A DNA stretch of 18,705 nt from JAIBJP01 sp036506175 (lineage in GTDB: Bacteria; Actinomycetota; Thermoleophilia; Gaiellales; Gaiellaceae): positions 1 through 18,705 of the forward strand of contig DASXSE010000128.1 of assembly GCA_036506175.1 (NCBI GenBank), written 5' to 3'. Positions 7,151 through 15,439 of the stretch are shown here, one piece after another. Each line of letters opens with the position of its first letter. Within the stretch, counting starts at the first letter, position 1. A model generated the notes under the pieces. It was given only the letters and a program-made list of their open reading frames with translations, was not told where the DNA came from and did no database searches. Both the position numbers and the translations under genes were made by a program.

Positions 7151-8534
7151 GCGTCTCCCCGAAGCGAGCGCGCTTCACGAACTGGCCGTCGCCAGGACGG
7201 CCGGTGAATTCGTCACCGTCTACGATCACCTTGCCGCGCAGGAGGACGACCTCCGGCGCACCGGTCACCTCGGTGCCCTCGTAGAGGTTGTAGTCGCAGT
7301 GCGAGTGGTGGGTGGCCGCCGAGATGGTCACCTTCTTCTCGGGATCGAAGACGACGATGTCAGCATCCGAGCCGACGGCGATCGTCCCCTTGCGCGGGAA
7401 GAGGCCGAAGTACTTCGCGGGATTCGTCGAGAGGAGCTCGACCATGCGGTTGAGGGTGATCCGTCCCTGGCGCACTCCGAACTCATGCATCATGTGCAAT
7501 CGGTTTTCGAGGCCGGGGCCTCCGTTCGGGATCTTCGAGAAGTCGTCTTTCCCGAGCGACTTCTGGCCGTCCCAGCGGAAAGCGCAGTGGTCGGTCGAGA
7601 CGACCGAGAGGACGTCGTTCGCGACCGCCTCCCACAGCCGGTCCTGGTTCTCCTTCGCGCGGGGCGGTGGCGTGTAGACGTACTTCGCGCCTTCGAAGTT
7701 CGGCTTCTCGAGGAACGAGTAGTCGATGAAGAAATACTGCGTGCAGGTCTCGCCCCAGACATCCCAGTCCTTGTTTCGCGCGATCGCGATCGGCTCGAGC
7801 GCCTCCTGGCAGGAGACGTGCACGACGTACAGCTTGCAGCCGGCCACGCGGGCGAGCTGGATGGCTCGGTTGGTCGCCTCGCCCTCGGTCTCGGGCGGGC
7901 GGGTCAGCGCGTGGTACTTGGGCTCGGTGTGCCCCGCGGCGAGCGCCTGTTTGATCAGGCAGTCGATGGCATCCCCGTGCTCGGCGTGCACCATGACGAG
8001 CGCGCCCGTGTCCGCAGCGACCTGCATGACACGGAAGAGACAATCGTCATCGACCATGATCGCGCCCTTGTAGGCCATGAAGAGCTTGTAGCTCGTGATG
8101 CCCTGGTCGGGCAGGGTGGCGAGCTCCTCCAGCGTGCCGCCCTCGTCGAGATCGGTGACGGCGATGTGGAAGCCGTTGTCGATGACCGCCTTCCCCTCAC
8201 GCTTCGAGTGCCATTCGTCGAGCGCCTCGCCAAAGGTCATCCCCTTCGGCTGGATGACGAAGTCGACGTGGCATGTCGTGCCGCCGAACGCTGCCGAGGT
8301 CTGGCCGGACTCGAAGTCGTCACACGTGATCGTGCCCCCGAAGGGCATGTCCAGGTGCGTGTGTGGGTCGACGCCGCCGGGGAGCACGTACTTGCCGCTC
8401 GCGTCGATGACGCGGTCGACCTGCACGTCGAGCGACTCCGCGATCTGCGAAATCGTCTCGTCCTCGATGAAGACGTCGGCGACGCGGTCGTCGTCCGCCG
8501 TCACCACTCGGCCGCCCTTGATCAGGACCGACAT
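7122..8534 (-). CDS. hydA: Dihydropyrimidinase / D-hydantoinase
   Basis: This cytoplasmic cyclic amidohydrolase opens dihydropyrimidine or hydantoin rings. With the ATG at 8534 (470 residues) the binuclear metal ligands fall at the positions expected for the family: His58 and His60 in DPHTHLD, Lys150 (the carbamylated lysine) in SYKLFMAYKG, His183 in VMVHAEHGD, His239 in VVHVSC and Asp315 in STDHCAF. Tyr155 after the lysine also fits dihydropyrimidinases. A GTG 18 bases upstream is in frame, but ATG begins directly at the SVLIKGGRVV first strand. No carbamoylase or pyrimidine dehydrogenase lies beside it, so hydantoin against dihydropyrimidine specificity is open. It faces the CapA gene tail to tail with a 29-base overlap. 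Confidence 0.95.
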   Translation of the reverse strand: MSVLIKGGRVVTADDDRVADVFIEDETISQIAESLDVQVDRVIDASGKYVLPGGVDPHTHLDMPFGGTITCDDFESGQTSAAFGGTTCHVDFVIQPKGMTFGEALDEWHSKREGKAVIDNGFHIAVTDLDEGGTLEELATLPDQGITSYKLFMAYKGAIMVDDDCLFRVMQVAADTGALVMVHAEHGDAIDCLIKQALAAGHTEPKYHALTRPPETEGEATNRAIQLARVAGCKLYVVHVSCQEALEPIAIARNKDWDVWGETCTQYFFIDYSFLEKPNFEGAKYVYTPPPRAKENQDRLWEAVANDVLSVVSTDHCAFRWDGQKSLGKDDFSKIPNGGPGLENRLHMMHEFGVRQGRITLNRMVELLSTNPAKYFGLFPRKGTIAVGSDADIVVFDPEKKVTISAATHHSHCDYNLYEGTEVTGAPEVVLLRGKVIVDGDEFTGRPGDGQFVKRARFGETLSPVGAAAA

Positions 8535-8632
8535 GTGAGCCCTATCTACCACATCGCAGCAGACCTAGGTGGTTTCGGCTTGAACGGCGGGCTCATTGCT
8601 CACCGAGAAGGCTGTCAGGCGCGCGGTCGCAA
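8535..8632. other. Intergenic region between GAF cyclase and dihydropyrimidinase
   Basis: These 98 bases separate two minus-strand genes. On the minus strand a TAGATA hexamer (8548-8543) sits eight bases before the dihydropyrimidinase ATG and could be a -10 element, and GATAGGG there is at best a weak ribosome site. I see no terminator hairpin. Confidence 0.3.
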
Positions 8633-10381
8633 TCAGGCGTGCGGTCCGGGCGAGAAGGCGAGGGAGCCGTCGGGAGCACGGTTTGTCAGCGGCCCGCGCA
8701 CCTCGTAGGCGGGTATCGGACGGCCAAACCCCTTCAGATCAAGTTCGCCGACCGCCTCGACCTCGACCTTGTCTTCGACGGCGGCGTAGACACGCTGGCT
8801 GATGAGGGTCTGCCCGGGCTTCGCCTGTGTGCTCAGACGAGAGGCGAGACTCGTGTCCGGCCCAAGCGCGCCGTAGTCGTAGCGGCCCTCGAAGCCGATC
8901 CGACCGAGAGTCGCGTAGCCTGCCGAGATCCCGATTCCGAGCCCGAGCTCGATGCCGCGTTTGCCCCACGCTTGCGCGAGGTGATGGAAGCGCGCTTGGA
9001 CGGCGAGCGCAAAGCGGACCGCCTTGAGCTCGTGCTCGTCGACCGGCACGGGGTCGTTGAAGAACACCATCACCCCGTCCCCGGCGAAGTGCTCGAGCGT
9101 CCCCTCGTACTGAGGAATCAGCTCGCCGAGCGCCTCGTGGTAGGCGCGCAGGACCTCGAAGTGCTCCTCGGGAGCGGCGGTCTCGGAGAAGGCGGTAAAG
9201 CCGCGGAGGTCGCAGAACATGCAGGAGATGTAGGCGCGGTGCCCGGCGAGCATCTTCTTCCCTTCGTCAGAGGAGATGAGCTCTGCCACCTGAGGGGAGA
9301 TAAAGCGCGACAGCTCGCTCTTCTGGCGCTCCACCGCATCCATCAGACGTGCGTTCGTGATCGCGATCGCAGCTTGGTCGGCGAATGTCCGAATCAGCCG
9401 CACCTCTTCCTCCGCGAACGGTCCTGGAAAGCGACGGGTCACATCGATCACGCCAATCAGTTCGGCTTCGACCAGGACCGGAGCCGCGAGCACTGCGTGG
9501 TACTCGGCGACGTGACGTCCTCCCCACTCGTATTCCGGGTCCAACTCCACGTCGGGGATGTGAACGACGTCTCGCGTCAGCGCCACGCGGCCAACCGCGG
9601 TCTTTCGGTCGGCGACGTGGGGATGTTCCCGCTCGAACTGATCCAGCGCCGGTTCCCACTTGTGTCTCGTGGAGAGGCGGAACACGTCTCGGTCGGCGAG
9701 GTAGAGGGCGCCGAAATCGGCATGGCAGAGCCGTGTGGCGGCCTCGACAGCCGCTTGGAACACGGCTTCGAGGCCCTCCGATAGCGCAATCGCACGGAGA
9801 ACGTCGCCGATCGCCCGCTGCTGCTCGAGCTGGCGCTCGACGGCATCGATCAAACGCGCGTTCGTGATCGCGATCGCGGCTTGGTCGGCGAAGGTCTGGG
9901 CGAGCGCGATGTGCTCGTCGCTGAATGGGCGCTGCTCGCTGCGGTCGAGGATGATGACGCCGATCAGGTCGTCTTCAACGGCGACTGGAACCCCAAGCAA
10001 CGCCCGGTAAGGCCGTGGCCCGCGGTACCCGTACTCCGGATCGGTGTCGACGTCCGGGATGTGAACTGGCTGCCGAGTGAGGGCTGTGCGGCCGGCCACT
10101 GTCGTTCGGTCGAGCGGGTGCGGATGCTGTTTGTCGTACACCGCCGCTTCAGGCTCGCCATGGTCCGCGACTAATCGCAGCAGCCCGTCGTCGAGGAGCC
10201 AGAAGGCGGCGTTGTCCGCGTCGCAAAGCTGGCTGCAGGCTTCGACGACCTCGTCGAGCACCGTCTGCAGACCAGTGGAACCGGCGACGGCGCGAAGAAC
10301 GCCCCTGATCGCCCGCTGCTGCTCCCGGAGCTGTTCATTTTCGCGGAGAAGCTCTGCACCGCGCGCCTCGCGTTCATCCAT
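8633..10381 (-). CDS. GAF-GAF class III adenylate/guanylate cyclase
   Basis: The 582-residue soluble protein is a signal sensor. A short coiled coil (about residues 10-30) leads to GAF domain 1 (roughly 30-185), a linking helix, GAF domain 2 (roughly 205-360) and a class III cyclase domain (roughly 385-560). The cyclase has both metal aspartates: Asp391 in CDLRGFTAFSE and Asp435 in HFAGDGVMVFF. The Lys usually found before F-GD is His here, as in many bacterial members, so the purine used is uncertain. YDYGALGPDTSLASRL matches the catalytic Asn/Arg region, with Thr-Ser where Asn is common. GAF ligands are unknown. The two GAF borders are near identical in DNA. ATG 10381 is directly preceded by a perfect dyad. 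It stands alone between genes of unrelated function. Confidence 0.92.
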   Translation of the reverse strand: MDEREARGAELLRENEQLREQQRAIRGVLRAVAGSTGLQTVLDEVVEACSQLCDADNAAFWLLDDGLLRLVADHGEPEAAVYDKQHPHPLDRTTVAGRTALTRQPVHIPDVDTDPEYGYRGPRPYRALLGVPVAVEDDLIGVIILDRSEQRPFSDEHIALAQTFADQAAIAITNARLIDAVERQLEQQRAIGDVLRAIALSEGLEAVFQAAVEAATRLCHADFGALYLADRDVFRLSTRHKWEPALDQFEREHPHVADRKTAVGRVALTRDVVHIPDVELDPEYEWGGRHVAEYHAVLAAPVLVEAELIGVIDVTRRFPGPFAEEEVRLIRTFADQAAIAITNARLMDAVERQKSELSRFISPQVAELISSDEGKKMLAGHRAYISCMFCDLRGFTAFSETAAPEEHFEVLRAYHEALGELIPQYEGTLEHFAGDGVMVFFNDPVPVDEHELKAVRFALAVQARFHHLAQAWGKRGIELGLGIGISAGYATLGRIGFEGRYDYGALGPDTSLASRLSTQAKPGQTLISQRVYAAVEDKVEVEAVGELDLKGFGRPIPAYEVRGPLTNRAPDGSLAFSPGPHA

Positions 10382-10399
10382 GGGTCGAGTTTACGACCC
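10382..10399 (-). promoter_or_regulatory. Perfect inverted repeat over a possible -10 element of the GAF cyclase
   Basis: On the minus strand the sequence is GGGTCG-TAAACT-CGACCC followed directly by the ATG. The arms are perfect 6-base inverted repeats. The spacer TAAACT fits a TAnnnT -10 hexamer and lies six bases from the ATG, the spacing of a leaderless actinobacterial transcript. A second palindrome, GTCGCGAC, is at 10400-10407. An operator or a 5' hairpin is equally possible. Confidence 0.4.
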
Positions 10400-10472
10400 G
10401 TCGCGACCGAAGGTACATTCTTTCCAGTGTTTCTGGGGATCCCTCGAAGCCATATGAGAGAGGGTCGCCTAT
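10400..10472. other. Rest of the intergenic region between glycosyltransferase and GAF cyclase
   Basis: It holds the palindromes GTCGCGAC (10400-10407) and GGGATCCC (10436-10443), a small CCAG-tgttt-CTGG stem (10425-10437) and another GGGTCG copy (10462-10467). No coding frame or T-run terminator is seen. Confidence 0.3.
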
Positions 10473-12137
10473 CTACCCACATTCCGAGCCGAGCTCGTGC
10501 AGCGATTTGCAGAGCACCTCGAGGTTGAGATCGAACCAGCCCGCGAGCGCCGTCGGCACAGGCGGCCGCAGCCCGGCCTGCGCCGCGGCCAGCGCCCGCT
10601 CGGTGGCATGCAGGACAGCAGTCCGGTCGTTGAACTCGCCTCGCACCTCGATGAGCAGCCACCGCGGGAACCGTCCCAGCGTGTAGCGCTGGAGCCCGGT
10701 GACGTCCACCTGGGTCGTACCGATCGGGACCGCGACGAAGATCCGCGCCCGGGGATACTCGACACGGTTCAGCGTGTCGAGGAGCGTGCCCGTCTGTGCT
10801 CGCGGGAGCGAGACCGCGTCGCCCGCCTGCGGCAGCGCAGCCAGGAAGACGGACGAGTACGGGTAGAGGAGATCGACGCTCGTGATGCGGGCCTGGAGCC
10901 ACTCCGCGGGCTCCCCGAGCGCCTCCTCGGTGCCGAGCTTTGCCGTATACGTGATGGAGCGCGGATCGTGGATGCCCTGCGGTGAGATGGCGGCGAGCAC
11001 GGCAACGGCGATTACAGCGACGCCGCGCGCGGGTATCCGCGAGACCGCATAGCCGATGGACGCAGCCCAGAACGGGAGCGCGAAGATGAGGTGACGTGGC
11101 GAAAGGTCGGGCGAGCGGCCCGTGTGCACGAGCGTCGAGAGGAGCGGCGGCAGCGCAAAGGCAAGAACGCCCCAGGCGACGAAGGCCGGGCATCGGCGGG
11201 CTAGGAGCACGATTCCCGCCACTCCCAGGACGAAGAAGACCGCGAAAGTCCACCCGCTTCCTCCTGCAAAGCCGCGCAGCGCATCTGTCAGCTGGTTCCG
11301 CGCCTCGTGACGCGTCGCCAGCCTGTGCTCCGTGTTCGAGGTGACTTCGAAGCGGTTCGCAAGACGAAGGTCTGCGATCAGAAACGGAATGAGCGCGAGC
11401 CCGATTGCCGCCACCGGAAGCGCAGGCCGGAGAGGCTTCCCCCGCCACACCGCGAGTGCGACGAGCGCCTCGACCCCGATGACGACGCCGCCGTACGGAT
11501 GGACAGCCGGCAGGAGCCACGCCGCTGTCGCCGCCCAGACAGCCGCGCGCTGCGTGCGCAGATCGAGGGCCCGCACGAAGAGATCGGCCGCGAGAGCGGC
11601 GGCGAACGCAAAAAGCGCGTACATGCGCCCGAAGGTCCCGTAGACCGCCAACATCCCCGAGCACGCGGCGACGACCGCAGCTGTGATCCCCGCCACCCGA
11701 CCTCCAAGTCGGCGGCCGAGGTCGTAACAGAGCGGGATGGTCGCGAGCGCGAAGACGACCGACACCCAGCGCAGCACGGTTGCCGAGGAATGGAACGCGA
11801 AAGCTGCGTGGACGAGGAGGAAGTGCAGCGGCGCGCCGCCTCGGTCCCAGAGCGTCGTGACGATGATCTCCGGGATCGGCTTCGAGCCGATGAGGCCCGC
11901 CACGGACTCGTCCTCGAAGAGCGGCTTCCCGTGGATGTCCGGCGCGAGGCGGGCCAACAGGAAAGCCGCCGCCCCGACGACGGCTGCCGCGCCGAACCAG
12001 CGGACGCTAGCCGCTGACCGGAGCGAACGCGCCTGCGCGGTAGACGCGGCCGGGAAGCGGTCGGCCCAGAACTCCTTCCAGCCACTCCGCGACTCCGATG
12101 AGCGCGTCCAGATCGATGCCCGTCTCGAGTCCTTCAC
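10473..12137 (-). CDS. Multi-pass membrane glycosyltransferase, GT39/ArnT-like (start uncertain)
   Basis: The product has about ten hydrophobic segments in its first two thirds and a soluble C-terminal third, the build of GT-C polyprenyl-phosphate-sugar transferases (PMT/ArnT type). After the first helix (FGAAAVVGAAAFLLARL) comes an extracellular loop with KPLFEDES, where the family has its catalytic acid. GGAPLHFLLVHAAF corresponds to the PPLYYLLLH segment, and ALATIPLCYDLGRRLGGR fits the next loops. Acceptor and donor sugars are unknown. The start is a problem: the only ATG/GTG/TTG upstream of helix 1 is GTG 12137-12135, which lies 131 bases inside the HMG-CoA lyase gene; the next, TTG 11957, removes helix 1. 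I give the GTG with low trust in the boundary, but the body of the gene is secure. Confidence 0.8.
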   Translation of the reverse strand: MKDSRRASIWTRSSESRSGWKEFWADRFPAASTAQARSLRSAASVRWFGAAAVVGAAAFLLARLAPDIHGKPLFEDESVAGLIGSKPIPEIIVTTLWDRGGAPLHFLLVHAAFAFHSSATVLRWVSVVFALATIPLCYDLGRRLGGRVAGITAAVVAACSGMLAVYGTFGRMYALFAFAAALAADLFVRALDLRTQRAAVWAATAAWLLPAVHPYGGVVIGVEALVALAVWRGKPLRPALPVAAIGLALIPFLIADLRLANRFEVTSNTEHRLATRHEARNQLTDALRGFAGGSGWTFAVFFVLGVAGIVLLARRCPAFVAWGVLAFALPPLLSTLVHTGRSPDLSPRHLIFALPFWAASIGYAVSRIPARGVAVIAVAVLAAISPQGIHDPRSITYTAKLGTEEALGEPAEWLQARITSVDLLYPYSSVFLAALPQAGDAVSLPRAQTGTLLDTLNRVEYPRARIFVAVPIGTTQVDVTGLQRYTLGRFPRWLLIEVRGEFNDRTAVLHATERALAAAQAGLRPPVPTALAGWFDLNLEVLCKSLHELGSECG

Positions 12138-12891
12138 CGTGGAACAAGTAGACAAGATCCTCGGTGGCGACGTTGCCGGTGGCCCGCGGAGCGAAGGGGC
12201 AGCCGCCCAAACCCGCCGCGGACGACTCGAACGCGGTCGCTCCAGCTTCGAGAGCAGCGTGCGCATTTGCGACCCCGGTATTGCGCGTGTCGTGGAAATG
12301 GACCCCTAGATCCACGCCGAGGCCTTTCGCTCCCGCCAGGAGCTCATGGACCTGCTGTGGCACCGCGACGCCGATCGTGTCGGCGAACACGATCTCCGCC
12401 GCACCGGCTTCGACAAGCCGTTCCGCAAGACGGAGCACGGTAGTGGCCCCGACCTTCCCCTCGAACGGACAGCCGAAGGAGACGGAGATTGATGCGCTGA
12501 CGGGGCTCTTGCTGTCGATGCGAGTGAGCTCCTCGACGGACTCGTCCACAGAGCGGTTCGCATTCCGCCGGTTGAACGTCTCCGTCACGGCGAGCGTGAA
12601 GTGCAGCTCGTCGAGGCCGGTGGCGGCGAAGCGCTCATAGCCTTTCGCGTTGAGGACGAGCCCCGCGTAGGTGACGCCCTCGCGGCGCTCGATTGCGTCG
12701 ACGACTTCTTCCGCTCCGGCCATCTGCGGCACCCGCTCCGGGTTGACGAAGCTGACCGCCTCGATCTTCGGGAGCCCGGCGCCCGCGAGTCGGTTGACGA
12801 GCTCGGCGCGCACCGCAGGCTCGAGCGTCACGGCTTCGTTCTGGAGGCCGTCACGCGGACCGACGTCGCAGATGGTGACGGCCGCTGCCAT
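12007..12891 (-). CDS. Hydroxymethylglutaryl-CoA lyase family enzyme
   Basis: HMG-CoA lyase splits HMG-CoA to acetoacetate and acetyl-CoA, ending leucine breakdown. The 294-residue TIM-barrel protein has VGPRDGLQNE (Arg13, Asp14, Gln17), the first catalytic and metal residues, FADTIGVAVP, HFHDTRNTG (His198, His200, Asp201) and GLGGCPFAPRATGNVATEDLVYL with the catalytic Cys231. That last block is the family signature. Length is normal. ATG 12891 has GAGG a few bases upstream. Other leucine-pathway genes are absent, so another acyl-CoA lyase substrate cannot be ruled out. It diverges from the mu-crystallin-like gene across only 11 bases, and its 3' end is followed by, or overlaps, the glycosyltransferase. 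Confidence 0.93.
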   Translation of the reverse strand: MAAAVTICDVGPRDGLQNEAVTLEPAVRAELVNRLAGAGLPKIEAVSFVNPERVPQMAGAEEVVDAIERREGVTYAGLVLNAKGYERFAATGLDELHFTLAVTETFNRRNANRSVDESVEELTRIDSKSPVSASISVSFGCPFEGKVGATTVLRLAERLVEAGAAEIVFADTIGVAVPQQVHELLAGAKGLGVDLGVHFHDTRNTGVANAHAALEAGATAFESSAAGLGGCPFAPRATGNVATEDLVYLFHGEGLETGIDLDALIGVAEWLEGVLGRPLPGRVYRAGAFAPVSG

Positions 12892-12902
12892 GATCCTCGC
12901 CC

Positions 12903-13862
12903 GTGAGCGTACCGTTCCTCGCTGCGGCCAACGTGTACGCGGCGCTCAGCCCCGTCGAGGCGTTGGAAGCCGTGCGCAACGCCTTCGTCCAACATGCGCG
13001 CGGCAGCTGGTTCATGCCCTCCAAGGTGTATGTGCCTGCGCCGCCGGACGGGGACTTCCGCGCCATGCCGGCAGCGGGAGCAGGCCACGCGGTGCTGAAG
13101 TGGGTGACGTCCTTCCCGCGCAACCCTGAGCGCGGGCTGCTGACGGTGACCGGCGTGGTCCTGCTCTCCGACGCCTCCACGGGCGAGCTGCGCGCTCTGC
13201 TGGACGCGGGCGCCGTGACGGCGCTACGCACGGGCGCAGCGGCGGTGCTGGGCGCGGAGACGCTCGCGTCCCCGGACGCAAAGACGACAGCGGTCGTGGG
13301 TTCCGGCGTCAACGGACGCGCGGTGGCCCGGACCTTCGTCGCGCGCGGGCGCGAGCTTCTGCTCTGGGATGCGCGCCCGGCTCAGGCCGAGGCACTGGCC
13401 GAAGAGCTGGGCGCGGCCACATCGGTGGCGTCAAGCCGCGACGTCGCTCTGGGCGCCGACGTTGTCGCCACGGTCACGCCGGGCGCCGAGATCCTCTTCC
13501 CCGCAGGGTCGCTGCGCGAAGGCCAGCACGTCAGCCTGTTGGGGGCAGACGGGCCCGGCAAGGCGGAGATCGCAGTCGAAGAGCTACTCCGCGCGCGAGT
13601 CGTCTGTGACGAGTGGGAGCAGGCGAGCCACAACGGCGACATCTCGCGGGCCGTCGAGGACGGGAAACTCCGACGAGAGGACGTCGCCGAGCTCGGGCGA
13701 GTGCTGATCGGCGAGCAGGAAGGCCGCCGTCGTGACGAGGAGATCACGGTGTTCGATTCGACCGGCCTGGCCGTGCAGGACCTCGCCGTCGCGCTGGCGG
13801 TCTACGAGCGTTGGAACGAGGAGCCCGAAAGCGTCGGCGAATTGACCGAGCTCAGGGTCTAG
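12903..13862 (+). CDS. Ornithine cyclodeaminase / mu-crystallin family protein
   Basis: The 319-residue product has the two-part fold of this NAD(P)-dependent family: a substrate half with FMPSKVYVP and AVLKWVTSFPRNP (Lys in the active site), LDAGAVTALRTGAAAVL, then a Rossmann half with VVGSGVNGRAVARTF near residues 135-150. LLGADGPGKAEI fits the GAD-PGK-E block that holds the catalytic Asp, and VFDSTGLAVQDLAVA closes the protein as usual. Members include ornithine cyclodeaminase, alanine dehydrogenase and ketimine reductase, and the exact substrate cannot be read from the sequence. GTG 12903 begins eleven bases from the diverging HMG-CoA lyase start; no clear ribosome site is seen. Its end overlaps the opposing GNAT gene by 11 bases. 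Confidence 0.92.
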   Translation: MSVPFLAAANVYAALSPVEALEAVRNAFVQHARGSWFMPSKVYVPAPPDGDFRAMPAAGAGHAVLKWVTSFPRNPERGLLTVTGVVLLSDASTGELRALLDAGAVTALRTGAAAVLGAETLASPDAKTTAVVGSGVNGRAVARTFVARGRELLLWDARPAQAEALAEELGAATSVASSRDVALGADVVATVTPGAEILFPAGSLREGQHVSLLGADGPGKAEIAVEELLRARVVCDEWEQASHNGDISRAVEDGKLRREDVAELGRVLIGEQEGRRRDEEITVFDSTGLAVQDLAVALAVYERWNEEPESVGELTELRV

Positions 13863-14712
13863 CGACGCGCTTCTCGAACGTCTCGTACGTCCGCTCGTAC
13901 TCCATGCCCACGCGCTCGTAGAGCCGCCACGCTTCCGTGGGGTTGACCGAATCGGTCTTGAGCTGGACGCGTGCGGCGCCACGACGGCGAAACTCACGGA
14001 AGGTGTGCCACAAGAGCGCCTCGCCGAGCCCTCGCCGACGGTGCTCAGGGTGGACGACGAGGTCCTTGACGTAGCCCTCCTTCCAGTTCAGCGCAGCGGC
14101 CACGATCTCACCGTCGGACTCGACGATGAACCAGTAGGCCGGGTCGAAGCTCGGATCGCCGAGCATGAGGGTCTTCCAGTCCTCGAACGGGAGCGGTGTG
14201 TGGTGCGCCTCCGCCGAATATGCGAGGTCGAGTAGATCCTTCACCTCCTCAGTGTCCTCCTCGCGAAACGTTCGCACGATCACGTCGTCGGCCCAGCGCG
14301 GCGGGGGCAGCGAGTCGTCGAGGTCGATGCCCATGAGCCAGAAGTCCCAGGCCTTCTCGTAGCCGTTGGCCTCCGCGAAGGGCCGGGCGGCCGGCTCGAG
14401 CGTGACCCCGAACAGGCGCAGGACCTGGCTCTCGGCAGCCTCCTCCGCCGCGCGAACGAGCCGCGTTCCAATGCCCTTTCGCCGGTCCTGTTTGCGTACG
14501 ACGACACTGATCTCCCCGTCGCGCACCGTCGAGTGGCCGACGACCTCGGGCCCTCTCTCGGCCGTGAAGGTCGCGTCTGCGAGCGCGAGGATGTTGTCGA
14601 ACATGCCACGGGTGAACTCCGGCTCGCCGAACTCGGCCTGGTGCTCATGCAGCTGCTCGTAGGCCGCGTCCGCGTCCTCGGGACGAGACGGCCTGATCTG
14701 GACGTCAGCCAC
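13852..14712 (-). CDS. Tandem GNAT N-acetyltransferase
   Basis: The 286-residue product carries two GNAT domains, like mycothiol synthase MshD in layout. The N-terminal domain (about 1-145) begins VQIRPSRPEDADAAYEQL and has VVVRKQDRRKGIGTRLV, an acetyl-CoA pyrophosphate loop (R/Q-x-x-G-x-G/A). The C-terminal domain (about 150-286) has VHPEHRRRGLGEALL, a better-conserved loop, and SVNPTEAWRLYERVGM, the usual last strand and helix. Acceptor substrate unknown; MshD proper cannot be claimed. GTG 14712 overlaps the rhodanese stop by 8 bases; the open frame upstream lies inside the rhodanese gene and is not used. It is the last gene of the minus-strand string from the cupredoxin and converges with the mu-crystallin-like gene (11-base overlap). 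Confidence 0.88.
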   Translation of the reverse strand: MADVQIRPSRPEDADAAYEQLHEHQAEFGEPEFTRGMFDNILALADATFTAERGPEVVGHSTVRDGEISVVVRKQDRRKGIGTRLVRAAEEAAESQVLRLFGVTLEPAARPFAEANGYEKAWDFWLMGIDLDDSLPPPRWADDVIVRTFREEDTEEVKDLLDLAYSAEAHHTPLPFEDWKTLMLGDPSFDPAYWFIVESDGEIVAAALNWKEGYVKDLVVHPEHRRRGLGEALLWHTFREFRRRGAARVQLKTDSVNPTEAWRLYERVGMEYERTYETFEKRVARP

Positions 14713-15439
14713 GTTCGACCGGAAGACCTCGGGACGACCACTCGCTCCAGGACCCCGGATACAGCCTTGCGTGCACCCCCGCGCGCTCGAGGGCCAGCAC
14801 GTCGACCGCGGCGGTGATTCCCGAGCCGCAGTAGACGACGACCTCGTCCTCCGTGCCGCGAAGATCGTTGGGGATGCTTTGCGCCTGCGTGAAGGGAAGG
14901 TTACGCGCGCCGGGGATGTGTCCGGCAACGGGATCGATGGGCTCGACTTCGCCGCGAAAGCGTTCGGGGACGCGTGCGTCGAGAATCACCAGCCCAGCCT
15001 CGCCGAGCCGCCGCTCGAGCTCCTCGGCATCGATCGTGTCGTCGGTGCGTACTCGCGCGACGAACTTCTCCGGCTCGACGTCCTCTTCGCCGCTCCGCAG
15101 AGGCCCGAGCCACCCGTCGATCCCGCCGGCAAGTACAGCGACGTCGTCGTGCCCGAAGTGGCGCAGGAGCCACCAGAGGCGCGCCGCGCCGCCGTTCATC
15201 CCCTGGTCGTAGGCGACCACGAAGACACCGGCCTCGATACCGGCCTTGCCAGTCACCCGCGCGAAGTCGTCGGCTCTGGGTAACGGATGCCGCCCGCCGT
15301 CCTTGCCACCGGGAGGGGCCGAGAGATCGCGTTCGACGTCGAGGAACGATGCTCCGGGGATGTGTCCTTCCAGATACAGCTCGCGACCCCGGTTCGGCTG
15401 CCCCAGCTCCCATCGACAGTCGACGAACCGGTAGGTCAA
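14705..15439 (-). CDS. sseA: Thiosulfate/3-mercaptopyruvate sulfurtransferase, two rhodanese domains
   Basis: The 244-residue product has an inactive first rhodanese domain (RFVDCRWELG, EGHIPGASFLDVE, YDQGMNGGAARLWWLLRHFG) and an active second one (LDARVPERFRGE, AGHIPGARNLP) with the persulfide-carrying Cys204 in VVYCGSGITA. CGSG-T is the loop usual for mercaptopyruvate or thiosulfate sulfurtransferases. Start TTG 15439 overlaps the stop of the sugar dehydrogenase gene (TTGA) and directly precedes the first strand, so the protein lacks the short N-terminal helix of some homologs and is shorter than the usual 270-280 residues. Longer frames upstream run into the neighbouring gene. The donor is not decided by sequence. 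It is coupled to the genes on both sides. Confidence 0.92.
   Translation of the reverse strand: MTYRFVDCRWELGQPNRGRELYLEGHIPGASFLDVERDLSAPPGGKDGGRHPLPRADDFARVTGKAGIEAGVFVVAYDQGMNGGAARLWWLLRHFGHDDVAVLAGGIDGWLGPLRSGEEDVEPEKFVARVRTDDTIDAEELERRLGEAGLVILDARVPERFRGEVEPIDPVAGHIPGARNLPFTQAQSIPNDLRGTEDEVVVYCGSGITAAVDVLALERAGVHARLYPGSWSEWSSRGLPVERG

Noticed and set aside
7299..8708. 469-codon plus-strand frame opposite the dihydropyrimidinase
   Set aside because: The opposite strand codes for an enzyme with all metal ligands; this is a high-GC mirror frame.
8639..9784. 381-codon plus-strand frame opposite the GAF cyclase
   Set aside because: It shows no recognisable domain and mirrors a clearly coding strand.
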